Source of the DNA: Streptomyces milbemycinicus
GTDB lineage: Bacteria > Actinomycetota > Actinomycetes > Streptomycetales > Streptomycetaceae
NCBI RefSeq assembly: GCF_002154605.1
Contig: NZ_MUNE01000172.1
Coordinates: 1 to 46,081, forward strand
Direction of reading: 5' to 3'
Length of the DNA stretch: 46,081 nucleotides
The notes below the pieces were generated by a model. That model had not been told where the DNA came from. It saw nothing but the letters and a program-made list of their open reading frames with translations, and searched no databases. The position numbers and the translations under genes are program-made. This document shows positions 1-8,127 of this stretch, one piece after another (within the stretch, counting starts at the first letter, position 1; each line of letters begins with the position of its first letter).

Positions 1-1448
1 GCGGCGGACGTGGCGAGCAGGGTGTTGTTGTCCTCGGTGGAGGTGGAGACGATGCCGGAGCCGCCGTTCAGCAGGGTGCGGCCGTCGGCCGTGGTCGTGG
101 CGCTCTTGGTGGAGCTCTTGACGTCCGAGCCGGAGTTGGGCAGCCCGATGTACGGGAAGTAGCCGCCGAACTTCTGGTCGGCGTTGGAGTCCACCGCGTC
201 GCCCAGGTCGTTCTTCTCGCCGAGCAGTTCGCCCTCGACGACCTGCAGCGCGATGTCCAGGACGTCGTCGGTCAGCCGGCGGCCGTTGGGGAAGCCGGCC
301 TGGTCGCCGTCCAGGACGCCGAGGCGCTTGGGCTTGTCGGTCGGCTTGATCGAGGTGTTCAGGCGCAGCATCTCGGAGGCCTTGACGCCCTTGACCTGGT
401 TGAGGTCGGGGACCCCGGTGAGGAAGACCTGTTCGAGGTCCTTGCGCGGGGCGTCCTGCGCCTTGATCTTGAAGATCTGCTCGATCAGCTTGGGCAGCTC
501 CGGGTCGTCCACGTTGTCCAGGAACTGCGCGTCGTCCTTGGGCTCCGAGGCGTTGAACTTGTCCTTGTCCTTACGGGGATTGACAACCTCGTTGACGAGC
601 GGCATGCCGAGCCGGGACACCTGCTTGTAGTCGCCGTAGGCGTCCGCGCGCTGGGTGGTGGACCATATGCCGATCACCGGCTGCTCATGGGACTCTTGCA
701 CCTGGTCGGTGGGCACCTGGAGGGCCAGGGACTGGACGTTGTAGCCCTTGAGCGTGTCGTTGCCGACCTCGGACAGGTCGCCGCCGTACAGCAGGTCGAA
801 GACGCGCAGATCGGCGAAGAACGGGTCGTCGGCCTGGCCGGCGAAGGCCGTGGCGCCGCCGTACACCTTGCGCACCGCCTGGTCGCGCAGGGCCGCGTAG
901 TCCGGCATGGACGCCTTGCCCACGTTCGAGGGGGCCACGACCAGATCGTCCGCGACCTTCGTGCGCTCGCCGGCCTTGCCGTGCCGCATCTTGATTTGCT
1001 CGATGTCGTACGTCTGGAAGAAGTTCAGGTCGTGGTCGTCGAGCGAGGTGACCGGGCCGGTGTTGTAGAGGAACGTGTCCTCGTTACGGACGTGGTCCTT
1101 GAAGGTCCAGCGGTAGACCAGGTCTTCCCGGGCGTCGCCGTCGTTGTCGATGCGCAGGTCGTACTGGGCGTCCTCGGCGAACTTGTAGAAGTTCGGGCCG
1201 CCCGCCGGGTCCTGGAACGGCAGGAAGTTCGCGATCAGCGTCGTCGTGTCCGCCTTGTCGGGGCTCACGAACGCGTAGACGTCGGTGGTGTCGTACTCCG
1301 GCTGGCCCGAGATCAGCGGCGCCTCCCGGTGGCTGGAGGCCTCTGCCTCCCCGGGCCCGAGCGTGGCCACACCGGCCACCGCGAGCCCTCCTGCGGCCAG
1401 CGCTCCGCCCACGAGCGCGGCCACACTCCTCTTGGTGATTGAGGTCAT
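1..1448 (-). CDS. DUF4331 family exported protein (C-terminus beyond window)
   Basis: The minus strand is open from an ATG at 1448 to the window edge, giving at least 482 residues. The N-terminus is a Sec-type signal (MTSITKRS then an Ala/Gly-rich core) followed by ASSHREAPLISGQPEYDTTD, the hallmark opening of DUF4331 proteins. Further in, GIWSTTQRADAYGDYKQVSR and LVNEVVNP are also typical of that family. GAAGGA lies 9 bases upstream of the ATG. The family is secreted or envelope-located and has no proven reaction. It is divergent from a SigK-type sigma factor and its anti-sigma factor, which suggests it is the target of that sigma system. A promoter-like element lies at 1493-1521. The 3' end is not in the window, so total length and any C-terminal anchor are unknown. 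Confidence 0.9.
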   Translation of the reverse strand, partial: MTSITKRSVAALVGGALAAGGLAVAGVATLGPGEAEASSHREAPLISGQPEYDTTDVYAFVSPDKADTTTLIANFLPFQDPAGGPNFYKFAEDAQYDLRIDNDGDAREDLVYRWTFKDHVRNEDTFLYNTGPVTSLDDHDLNFFQTYDIEQIKMRHGKAGERTKVADDLVVAPSNVGKASMPDYAALRDQAVRKVYGGATAFAGQADDPFFADLRVFDLLYGGDLSEVGNDTLKGYNVQSLALQVPTDQVQESHEQPVIGIWSTTQRADAYGDYKQVSRLGMPLVNEVVNPRKDKDKFNASEPKDDAQFLDNVDDPELPKLIEQIFKIKAQDAPRKDLEQVFLTGVPDLNQVKGVKASEMLRLNTSIKPTDKPKRLGVLDGDQAGFPNGRRLTDDVLDIALQVVEGELLGEKNDLGDAVDSNADQKFGGYFPYIGLPNSGSDVKSSTKSATTTADGRTLLNGGSGIVSTSTEDNNTLLATSA

Positions 1449-1492
1449 CTGGGTCGGTCCTTCGTACGTGTGGTGGACAGGCTGATGCCGGC

Positions 1493-1521
1493 TATTCGGA
1501 GCGGTCGGCCGACCGGATTGG
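1493..1521 (-). promoter_or_regulatory. Putative SigK-type promoter of the DUF4331 gene
   Basis: Read on the minus strand there is CCAATCC (1521-1515), a 15-base spacer, then CCGAATA (1499-1493), about 45 bases before the ATG at 1448. This resembles the CCATCC / CCGAAT pattern I recall for mycobacterial SigK promoters. The spacer contains the 14-bp palindrome cggtcggccgaccg (1502-1515), a possible operator. The call is by eye, and the family resemblance is from memory. Confidence 0.4.
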
Positions 1522-1607
1522 TGGGTCGGTGGATTTTTTTTGGCGGCGTCGCGAAGCAACCGAAGACGGGGCAGCTGAGACGGATGGCAGGAAGCGGGGT
1601 TTGCCGC

Positions 1608-2228
1608 GTGAGTGTGGAGCAGACGGGAGAACGGGGACCGGTACGCGGGTGGGTGGGCGGACAGGGACGTGCAGGGGAGCGCGGGCGCGGCCCGGACGAC
1701 CTGCTGCCGCTGGTCGCCGTCGGCGACCACCGTGCGTTCGAGGACCTGTACGGCATGGTCTCGGGGCCCGTGTACGGGCTGGTGCGGCGCGTGCTGCGGG
1801 ACCCGGCGCAGTCCGAGGAGGTCGCGCAGGAGACGCTGTTGGAGGTCTGGCGCACCGCCGGGCGGTTCGACCCGCGCCGCGGCTCCGCGCTCGCCTGGAT
1901 CCTCACCCTCGCCCACCGCCGCGCCGTGGACCGGGTCCGGTCCGCCCGCTCGGCGGCCGACCGTGAGGCGCGGGTCGGCGGGCAGGCGGAGGGCCCGGCC
2001 TTCGACCAGGTGGCGGAGGCGGTCGAGGGGCGTCTTGAGCGCGAGTGGGTGCGCGGCTGTCTGACCCGACTCACCGAACTGCAGCGGCAGTCGGTCACCC
2101 TCGCGTACTACGAGGGGTATTCCTACCGGGAGGTGGCGCATCGGCTGGCCGTACCGTTGGGGACGGTCAAGACGCGGATGCGGGACGGGCTGACGCGGCT
2201 GCGCGAGTGCTTGGGAGCAGCGGTATGA
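1608..2228 (+). CDS. sigK: ECF RNA polymerase sigma factor, SigK type
   Basis: About 206 residues from the GTG at 1608. An ATG at 1584 and a GTG at 1614 are alternatives, and none has a strong ribosome site (GGAAG at 1590-1594 is the best). Region 2 is seen in DHRAFEDLYGMVSGPVYGLV, DPAQSEEVAQETLLEVWRTA and AWILTLAHRRAVDRVRS. Region 4 is seen in LQRQSVTLAYYEGYSYREVA and LGTVKTRMRDGLTRLRECLG, including the recognition helix. This is the SigK/SigL-like ECF group, which is held inactive by an RskA-type anti-sigma factor. Its stop overlaps the start of that gene (ATGA, 2225-2228), so the two are translationally coupled. It is divergent from the DUF4331 gene, its probable target. Confidence 0.88.
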   Translation: MSVEQTGERGPVRGWVGGQGRAGERGRGPDDLLPLVAVGDHRAFEDLYGMVSGPVYGLVRRVLRDPAQSEEVAQETLLEVWRTAGRFDPRRGSALAWILTLAHRRAVDRVRSARSAADREARVGGQAEGPAFDQVAEAVEGRLEREWVRGCLTRLTELQRQSVTLAYYEGYSYREVAHRLAVPLGTVKTRMRDGLTRLRECLGAAV

Positions 2229-3160
2229 CCTCCAACCGGCCCGCTGACCGGTCAACCGACCGACCATCTGACCGGTCAGGCGGAGCCCCGGCGTATCGGG
2301 GCGGCAGGGGGCGCAAGGCGCACGTCCTAGCGGGCGCGTACGCCCTCAACGCGCTGGACCCCAAGGAGCGCCGGCGGTACGAGCGGCATCTCGCCCGCTG
2401 CCCGGGGTGCGCCCAGGAAGTGCGCGATCTGGCGCAGGGCGCGGTACGGCTGGCGCGCGCGGTGGCCGCCCCGGCGCCGCCCCAGATGCGGCAGCGGGTG
2501 CTGGCGGCCGCCCAGGCCACCCCACAGGAGGCGTCCTCGGCGGCGGACGGCGGATATGCCGCGCCGCCCGCGCGCGCCGCCCACGCGGGCCGTTCAGGGC
2601 CCGGCGGGCGGCGGGCGCGCGGCGGGGGCTACCTCCGGCGCCCCGTGTTCGGTCTGCGGCTCGCCGGGGCCGTCGCCGCCCTGTCCCTGATCGCGGCCGC
2701 CGTGCTCGGCGTCGAACTGGTCCGCACTCGCGACCGGCTCGACCAGGAGCGCGGTGCGACGCGCGCCGTCGAGCAGGTCCTGTCGGCGCCGGACGCCCAT
2801 GGGGTCAGCGGACGCGACGTCCAGGGGCGCGGTATCAACGCCGTCACCTCGCGCCGGCTCGGCGCCGCCGTGGTCACCGTCTCCGGGCTGCCGGCGCCGC
2901 CCGACGGGCGGACGTATCAGCTCTGGATGATCGACGCCGCGCCGGAAGGGTCGTCGGAAGGGTCGTCGGGAGGGGCGCCGGAAGGGTCCGCCACCCCCCG
3001 CTCGGCCGGTCTCCTGAAGGGCAGCGGGGAAGGGACGTCTCTGGTCACGGGCGGCTTCGGCGCGCATACCGAGCGCCTTGCGGTGACCTTGGAGCCGGAC
3101 GGCGGATCGACCCGGCCCACCACGAATCCAGTCGTGCAACTCGCCCTTGGTGATCCATGA
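2225..3160 (+). CDS. rskA: RskA-like zinc anti-sigma factor (membrane)
   Basis: 311 residues from the ATG in the ATGA overlap with the sigma gene. The N-terminal cytoplasmic anti-sigma domain has the zinc-binding ZAS motif RHLARCPGC (His55, Cys59, Cys62). One membrane segment follows at about residues 145-165 (LAGAVAALSLIAAAVLGVEL). The extracytoplasmic RskA domain comes next, with VTVSGLPAPPDGRTYQLWMI and AVTLEPDGGSTRPT. The arrangement fits control by regulated proteolysis from outside the membrane, as known for SigK/RskA. A short repeated stretch (EGSSEGSSGGAPEGS, bases about 2944-2988) forms a loop in the outer domain and may vary in length between strains. Confidence 0.88.
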   Translation: MTSNRPADRSTDRPSDRSGGAPAYRGGRGRKAHVLAGAYALNALDPKERRRYERHLARCPGCAQEVRDLAQGAVRLARAVAAPAPPQMRQRVLAAAQATPQEASSAADGGYAAPPARAAHAGRSGPGGRRARGGGYLRRPVFGLRLAGAVAALSLIAAAVLGVELVRTRDRLDQERGATRAVEQVLSAPDAHGVSGRDVQGRGINAVTSRRLGAAVVTVSGLPAPPDGRTYQLWMIDAAPEGSSEGSSGGAPEGSATPRSAGLLKGSGEGTSLVTGGFGAHTERLAVTLEPDGGSTRPTTNPVVQLALGDP

Positions 3161-3286
3161 TTCGCGATGGACGCGTCAACGCCCTTGACGCGGAGGTGAA
3201 TCAGCGACCTGGGGTGCGTGGGTGACGGCTCGCCGAGGTAGGGTTACTCTGCCCGGGGCGGGTGCCCTCGACGGGTGGGGAGTGAC

Positions 3287-3550
3287 ATGGAGCAGATAAC
3301 AGTACGCAGCAGGCCACGAGTGCCTGCCATCAACTGCGGGAGCGGGTCGACCAGCGCTCGGCTCGACCGCCATCTCGCGGTGTTGGGCGGCCCTGCCGTG
3401 CCGCAGCGGGAGGCCGAGGGCGCCACGGTGCTGATGCAGGAGCTGACCGCACGGGACCACGCGCGCACCGAGCGGAACAGGGGCGCCAGGGTGTCGCTGT
3501 TCGCGCCGCTGCGGAGGCTGCGCCGTTCGCTGTTCGGCAGCCGCCACTGA
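3287..3550 (+). CDS. Small conserved hypothetical protein (87 aa)
   Basis: Starts at ATG 3287 (MEQITVRSRPRVPAINCGSG), preceded by a purine-rich GGTGGGGAG site 4-5 bases upstream. I recognise the sequence as a conserved small streptomycete protein of unknown role. There is no signal peptide or membrane segment. A single Cys lies near residue 17, and the C-terminus is strongly basic (LRRLRRSLFGSRH), which could contact nucleic acid or membrane. It stands alone, 126 bases after the anti-sigma gene, and converges on the Type ISP-domain gene. A start 4 codons earlier (3275) is possible but less well placed. Confidence 0.65.
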   Translation: MEQITVRSRPRVPAINCGSGSTSARLDRHLAVLGGPAVPQREAEGATVLMQELTARDHARTERNRGARVSLFAPLRRLRRSLFGSRH

Positions 3551-3859
3551 GCCTTTGGGCGTACTTGGCCCGGCCGGTTGGTTCCGGTCGGCCTGGTGAG
3601 CCCGAAAAGCCCGGTTGGCCCGGTTGGTCCATCCCCAGGGTCCGCCGTGGTCGTCTGCCGTCCGCTCCGCGACAGCTGTGTCGTCGTCCGCATCCCGGGC
3701 ACGGAGATTCCGGCCCCGCTCCAGCCGGTGAGCCCGTGCCACGGTCGTTCTCCCGGGATGCGGACGACGACGCGCGCGGCACCTGTACGCACACGTCCTC
3801 GCCCCGGAGGCGTGTGCGTCGCCTTGAGCGCCCCGTCCGTACGGCATCCGCCTCCGGCT
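3551..3859. other. Convergent intergenic region with long inverted repeat
   Basis: 309 bases between the 3' ends of the small hypothetical gene and the Type ISP-domain gene. I see no convincing coding sequence. Its main content is the inverted repeat at 3680-3771. The phrase ggtgagcccg also occurs twice, at about 3595 and 3727. Confidence 0.6.
3680..3771. repeat. 20-bp perfect inverted repeat, 52-bp spacer
   Basis: Left arm 3680-3699 is gtcgtcgtccgcatcccggg. The right arm 3752-3771 is its exact reverse complement. A second, smaller inverted repeat (ggcacgg 3698-3704 / ccgtgcc 3734-3740) is nested inside. It lies between two convergent genes, so it could act as a bidirectional terminator, but the spacer is long for that and there is no T-tract. 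It may instead be a small mobile or REP-like element. Confidence 0.6.
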
Positions 3860-5098
3860 TCAGACCAGCGCGAACTGCCCGCCCGGGCCCTCCTCGTGAT
3901 GGTCCAGCACGGACGCCGGGCGACGGGCCGCGTCCGGCACCGGCAGCACACCGGCCTCACCCAGCTCCGCCGGGCCCATGCGCGGCCCGGCCGCCAGCCG
4001 TTCGGCCAGCGCCCGCCGCGCCGGGCGCTCCTCGGCGAGCAGCGCCAGCACGGTGATCAGCTCCAGCAGCTCGGACGTCCACTCGCGCGGCCAGACCGCC
4101 GGGACGACGGCCTCCAGCGTGCCGGGCTCGCCACGGGCCGTACGGCGCTCGAACCAGGTCTCCAGGACCCGCGCCCCGCCCGCATGGAACTCCCATGCGC
4201 CGCGCGGCACCGGTGAGATCCGCCCCGCGCCGAGGTGCAGGGCCGCCTCGTCCGGGTCGTACGCCAGGGTCTCGGGCAGCCCGCGCTCGGGGAGCGCGGC
4301 GCGTACGTAGGGGCGCTGGCCGCCCGGCATGCGCGGGCGTTCGCTGCTGTGCGCCCCGCGGGTATGCAGCCACAGCGCCCGGCGGCCCAGTTCCACCCCC
4401 GCCTCCCAGGTTTCGGGGTCGGCGGTCAGCGGCACCGCGCACCCCTCCGGGCGGTGACCGGCGACCGCGGCGACCCAGGCCATGAAGTCCTCGGCCGCCA
4501 CCGGCCGGGCGAGCTTGGCCGAGAGAAGGTCGAGCAGCCCCGGCGCCACGTTGGGCTCGCGGCCCCCGGGACGGCGGTAGAGGGGCCGGATCCGCCCGGG
4601 GCGGCCCGCGGGGGAGTAGCCGTCCGGCAGCAGCGCCGAGAACGTCAGCGTCGGACCCGGGTCAGGACCGGCCCCCTCGACGGCGTGCATCTGCCGCTCG
4701 TCGGCCACCCGCCACAACTCGGGCCGGGCGGCGTCGATCAGCCGGTGGTCGGGGATCAGCCACTGCTGGTCGTACGGCCCATGGGTCACTCGCACCGGCT
4801 CGGGGCAGGGCCCGCGCTCGCCCGCCAGCGGGGCGGTGGAGGTCCGCTGCCCGGGCAGCTGGGGCACGGCGGTGTGCAGCGTACGGGAGCGGGTCGGCCG
4901 GAACAGCGCCGCCCGCCCCGCCTCGTCACCGGCCCCGACCAGCCGCTCCCAGCGCGCCTTGAGCACCGCCGGATCCGGACCCATCACCCACGCCCGCCCG
5001 AGCCGCAGCGGCCCCACGGACCAGGGCATCAGATCCGCCAGCAGCGGTGCGTCGGCCCATACGGCCCGGTCGGCCTCGGTGGCCTGTGTCGCCGTCAC
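3860..5098 (-). CDS. Stand-alone Type ISP restriction/modification C-terminal domain protein
   Basis: 412 residues from GTG 5098, chosen because GGGGGAGGGG sits 5-6 bases upstream; longer starts at 5143 or 5203 lack this. The region GPYDQQWLIPDHRLIDAARP followed by ELWRVADERQ matches the C-terminal specificity domain of Type ISP restriction/modification enzymes, as do RIRPLYRRPGGREPN, GLLDLLSAKLARPV and YDPDEAALHLGAGRISPVP. Proteins of this size carry that label in many Streptomyces genomes. The helicase, nuclease and N6-methyltransferase domains of a true Type ISP enzyme are absent here and in the neighbours, so restriction activity is not supported. The real role is unknown. The C-terminus ends in a motif I remember as conserved (SVLDHHEEGPGGQFAL). 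Confidence 0.75.
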   Translation of the reverse strand: MTATQATEADRAVWADAPLLADLMPWSVGPLRLGRAWVMGPDPAVLKARWERLVGAGDEAGRAALFRPTRSRTLHTAVPQLPGQRTSTAPLAGERGPCPEPVRVTHGPYDQQWLIPDHRLIDAARPELWRVADERQMHAVEGAGPDPGPTLTFSALLPDGYSPAGRPGRIRPLYRRPGGREPNVAPGLLDLLSAKLARPVAAEDFMAWVAAVAGHRPEGCAVPLTADPETWEAGVELGRRALWLHTRGAHSSERPRMPGGQRPYVRAALPERGLPETLAYDPDEAALHLGAGRISPVPRGAWEFHAGGARVLETWFERRTARGEPGTLEAVVPAVWPREWTSELLELITVLALLAEERPARRALAERLAAGPRMGPAELGEAGVLPVPDAARRPASVLDHHEEGPGGQFALV

Positions 5099-5225
5099 AC
5101 CGCAGCCCCTCCCCCGGCACGATCTCCCACTCCCACCCCGCATCGTATCCACGGCCCTGCCACCGCGCGCCGCGCACCGAGCGCGCCCCGGCGCGCCGTG
5201 CATGCGCCCGTTCAGCCGGCGGCGG

Positions 5226-5975
5226 TCACCGCGCCTCGACCGTGACCGTGAACGAGAAGCGGTCCCCCCGGTAGTGGATGCGGGCCACGTCGACCGCCCG
5301 GCCCGACTCGTCGTAGGTCACCCCCGTGTAGTGCAGGATCGGGCTGAGCAGCGGGACCCGTAGCAGCCGGGCCGTTTCCGGGTCGGCCAGACGGGCCTCG
5401 ACGGTGTCCGTGATGCGGCTGATGCGGACGCCCACCGCGTCCCGCAGCACCTTGGTCATCGGCCAGCGCGCCAGGTCGGCCACGTCGATGCGCGTCGCGA
5501 GCTCCGGGCGGACGAAGTTCTCGGCCCAGTTGGTCGGCTCGCCGCCCGCCGCGTCGCTCCGCAGCCGCCGGTAGGAGACGGCCTCGCGCAGGCCCGGGAA
5601 GTGCTCGGCCAGCTCCGCCGGTACGGGGACTGGCCCGTGGCCGAGCACGGTGGTGCGCTCGCCGGACTGCTGGGCCACGATCGCGTCCACCGAGCCCAGC
5701 AGCCGGACCGGTGCGCCGCGCCGCGCGTTCGGCTCGATGAAGGTGCCGCGCCGGCGGTGGCGGCTGATGAGCCCTTCGGACTCCAGCTCCTTGAGGGCCT
5801 GCCGCATCGTCAGGACGCTGACCCCGTAGTGGGCGGCCAGGCGGTCCTCCGTGGGCAGGCGCAGCGGCTCGTGGGGGCCGCGGCCCAGTATGGAGGCCCG
5901 CAGCGACTGCGAGACCTGGTACCACAGCGGCAGCTTGCGGTTCAGGGTGAGGGAGTCGGGGGCGAAGGTGGTCAC
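5226..5975 (-). CDS. GntR-family transcriptional regulator (UTRA type)
   Basis: 249 residues from GTG 5975, which overlaps the hmgA stop by 4 bases (GTGA, 5972-5975). The N-terminal winged helix-turn-helix is clear: [55 protein letters not shown]. The C-terminal half (about residues 95-245) looks like a UTRA effector-binding domain, ending [20 protein letters not shown] and [12 protein letters not shown]. Coupling to homogentisate dioxygenase suggests it senses a tyrosine or phenylacetate catabolite and controls this operon, but that is inferred from position only. The same frame stays open upstream through hmgA; that extension is not coding. Confidence 0.88.
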   Translation of the reverse strand: MTTFAPDSLTLNRKLPLWYQVSQSLRASILGRGPHEPLRLPTEDRLAAHYGVSVLTMRQALKELESEGLISRHRRRGTFIEPNARRGAPVRLLGSVDAIVAQQSGERTTVLGHGPVPVPAELAEHFPGLREAVSYRRLRSDAAGGEPTNWAENFVRPELATRIDVADLARWPMTKVLRDAVGVRISRITDTVEARLADPETARLLRVPLLSPILHYTGVTYDESGRAVDVARIHYRGDRFSFTVTVEAR

Positions 5976-7306
5976 CGGAAGTGCCGCTCCAGGCCCTGCC
6001 AGACGTCGTCGTAACCCTGCTGGAGGTGGTCCGCCTCCCGCGCCTGCCGGGTGGCCGTCACCGGCCAGCGGGTCTCGAACATGAAGGCCAGCCCGTCGTC
6101 GACCTTCCGCGGCGTCAGCTCCGCGGCGCTCGCCCGCTCGAAGGTCTCCCGGTCGGGGCCGTGCGCGGACATCATGTTGTGCAGCGAGCCGCCCCCGGGC
6201 ACGAAGCCCCCCTTGCCGGCGGTCTTGGCGTCGTACGCGCCCTCGATCAGGCCCATGTACTCGCTCATCACATTGCGGTGGAAGTACGGCGGCCGGAAGG
6301 TGTCCTCGCCGACCAGCCAGCGCGGCGCGAAGACGACGAAGTCGACGTTCGCCAGGCCGGGGGTGTCCGAGGGCGAGGTGAGGACCGTGAAGATCGACGG
6401 GTCCGGGTGGTCGTAGCTGATGGAGCCGAGCACATTGAAGCGGCGCAGGTCGTACACGTACGGGACGTGGTTGCCGTGCCAGGCGACGACGTCCAGCGGG
6501 GAGTGGTCGTACGTCGCGGACCACAGGTTGCCGCAGAACTTGTTGACCACCTCCACCGGCCCGTCGATGTCGTCGTACGCCGCGACCGGGGCCAGGAAGT
6601 CCCGCGCGCCCGCCAGCCCGTTGGCGCCGATCGGGCCGAGGTCGGGGAGGACGAAGGGGCGGCCGTGGTTCTCGCAGACGTAGCCGCGCACGGCGGGGTC
6701 GAGCGGTTCGACCCGGAAGCGCACACCGCGCGGCACCAGCGCCATATGCCCCGGTTCGGCGCGCAGCCGGCCGAACTCGGTGTGCAGCAGCAGCCCGCCC
6801 TCCTGGGGCACGATCAGCAGCTCGCCGTCGGCGTCGCCGAACACCCGGTCGACCATGGGCGCGTTCGCGGCGTAGAGATGGATCGCCATACCGGAGCGGC
6901 GCGTGGCGTCGCCGTTGCCGCCGAGCGTCCACAGGCCGGCCAGGAAGTCGGTGCCCGGCGCGGGCTCGGGCAGCGGATCCCAGCGCAGCCGGTTGGGGTC
7001 CGGGGCGCACTCGGTGAACGGCGCGCCGCGCAGTGCGCCATTGTCCACCCGGACGAACGGCGGGTGCGCGGCGGACGGGCGGATGCGGTACAGCCAGGAG
7101 CGGCGGTTATGGGCGCGCGGCTCGGTGAAGGCGGTGCCGCTCAGCTGCTCCGCGTACAGCCCGAGCGGGGCGCGCTGGGGGGAGTTGCGGCCGATGGGCA
7201 GCGCGCCGGCGATGGCCTCGCTGCTGTGCTCATTGCCGAAACCGGGGGAGTACACCAGCCCTTCGGCCGTCTTGCGCGCCCGCTCGATGTCCGTACCGCC
7301 GCTCAT
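5972..7306 (-). CDS. hmgA: Homogentisate 1,2-dioxygenase
   Basis: 444 residues, full length for the family. It opens the ring of homogentisate to maleylacetoacetate in tyrosine and phenylalanine catabolism, in the cytoplasm, with Fe(II). The N-terminus shows [13 protein letters not shown] and the sequence is collinear with the human enzyme as I remember it. The iron ligands map to His343 and Glu349 ([11 protein letters not shown]) and His382 (MMSAHGPD). Transcribed leftward with the GntR gene, which it overlaps. The start at ATG 7306 faces a TetR gene across a 110-base region holding a nested palindrome (7337-7384), so expression is probably repressor controlled. Maleylacetoacetate isomerase and fumarylacetoacetase are not in the window. 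Confidence 0.97.
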   Translation of the reverse strand: MSGGTDIERARKTAEGLVYSPGFGNEHSSEAIAGALPIGRNSPQRAPLGLYAEQLSGTAFTEPRAHNRRSWLYRIRPSAAHPPFVRVDNGALRGAPFTECAPDPNRLRWDPLPEPAPGTDFLAGLWTLGGNGDATRRSGMAIHLYAANAPMVDRVFGDADGELLIVPQEGGLLLHTEFGRLRAEPGHMALVPRGVRFRVEPLDPAVRGYVCENHGRPFVLPDLGPIGANGLAGARDFLAPVAAYDDIDGPVEVVNKFCGNLWSATYDHSPLDVVAWHGNHVPYVYDLRRFNVLGSISYDHPDPSIFTVLTSPSDTPGLANVDFVVFAPRWLVGEDTFRPPYFHRNVMSEYMGLIEGAYDAKTAGKGGFVPGGGSLHNMMSAHGPDRETFERASAAELTPRKVDDGLAFMFETRWPVTATRQAREADHLQQGYDDVWQGLERHFR

Positions 7307-7336
7307 CGTCCGGCTCCCGCCACTTGGTCATTCGGC

Positions 7337-7384
7337 GTTTCGATTCCTCATGCGATTCCTATGTATGACCATAGGAATCGAAAC
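7337..7384. promoter_or_regulatory. Nested palindromic operator between hmgA and tetR
   Basis: Two inverted repeats share one right arm. The outer pair is gtttcgattcct (7337-7348) with aggaatcgaaac (7373-7384), 12/12 matched. The inner pair is cgattcctatg (7353-7363) with cataggaatcg (7370-7380), 11/11 matched around a 6-base spacer. The element CGATTCCT thus occurs three times, twice direct and once inverted. It lies 31 bases before hmgA and 33 before the TetR start, the usual place for a divergent operator. Confidence 0.75.
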
Positions 7385-7416
7385 CGAGTGCGTCAATGAT
7401 CGGGCAGGATGGTGGC

Positions 7417-8040
7417 GTGCCCATACCGCCCCTCCGCCGCGCCCCCGTCCAGCGCCGCAGCGCCGAGCGCCTCGGCCGGATCCTCGACGCCTGCGCCGAA
7501 CTCCTCGACGAGACCGGCTACGAGGACCTCAGCACCCGTGCTGTCGCCGAGCGCGCCGGCGTGCCCATCGGCTCCGTCTACCGCTTCTTCTCCAACAAGC
7601 GGGCGATGGCCGAGGCCCTGGCCCACCGCAATCTCGACCAGTACGCCGCGCGCATCACCGAGCGCCTGGCGAAGCCGGGTACGGACGGCGGGGGCTGGCG
7701 GGAGGCCATGGATGTGGTGGTCGACGAGTATCTGGCGATGAAGCGCGGGGCGCCGGGCTTCGCGCTGGTCGAGTTCGGCATGCCGGTGCCCGTGACCGCC
7801 CCGCCCGAGCAGCCCAACCACCTGGTCGCTGACCGGCTGCGCGGGCTGCTGGGCGAGCGGCTGGGTCTTGAGGAGTCCGGCGAGGCGGGGGAGCGGGTGC
7901 GGGTGGCGTTCCTGCTCGCCGTCGAGACGGCGGACGCGCTGCTGCGGCTGGCGTTCCGTGTCCACCCGGAGGGCGACCCGGTGATCGTGGCCGAGACCAA
8001 GGAGCTGCTGCGCTCGTATCTGGCGGGGGTGCTCGACTGA
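7417..8040 (+). CDS. TetR-family transcriptional regulator
   Basis: About 207 residues from GTG 7417 (AGGA 8 bases upstream); an ATG at 7396 in the same frame is less likely. The N-terminal DNA-binding domain is RILDACAELLDETGYEDLST, then RAVAERAGVPIGSVYRFFSN and KRAMAEAL, a standard TetR helix-turn-helix. The C-terminal ligand domain has no assigned ligand. It is divergent from hmgA with a nested palindrome between them, so it may autoregulate and repress hmgA. The alternative is that it controls the molybdopterin oxidoreductase 87 bases downstream. Confidence 0.88.
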   Translation: MPIPPLRRAPVQRRSAERLGRILDACAELLDETGYEDLSTRAVAERAGVPIGSVYRFFSNKRAMAEALAHRNLDQYAARITERLAKPGTDGGGWREAMDVVVDEYLAMKRGAPGFALVEFGMPVPVTAPPEQPNHLVADRLRGLLGERLGLEESGEAGERVRVAFLLAVETADALLRLAFRVHPEGDPVIVAETKELLRSYLAGVLD

Positions 8041-8063
8041 ACGCCCGCCCTCCCCCACATGCG

Positions 8064-8075
8064 TACCAGTCGGTA
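8064..8075. promoter_or_regulatory. TACCAGTCGGTA operator before molybdopterin oxidoreductase
   Basis: Imperfect palindrome taccagtcggta, 53 bases upstream of the ATG at 8128. Its core ACCAGTCGGT (8065-8074) is the exact reverse complement of the core found at 24451-24460 and is also present at 29998-30007. TAGGGT at 8074-8079 could be a -10 hexamer overlapping the site. Confidence 0.5.
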
Positions 8076-8127
8076 GGGTGAGAAGCCGTCGCGTCACCGT
8101 TGCCGCCGCCGTCCCCAGGAGGGACCG

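Noticed and set aside
184..1442. Plus-strand open frames of 148 and 251 codons
   Set aside because: Antisense to the DUF4331 gene, whose protein is unmistakable on the minus strand.
5976..7010. Upstream extension of the GntR frame into hmgA
   Set aside because: Frame is open only because of base bias; the GTG at 5975 with stop/start overlap is the natural start.
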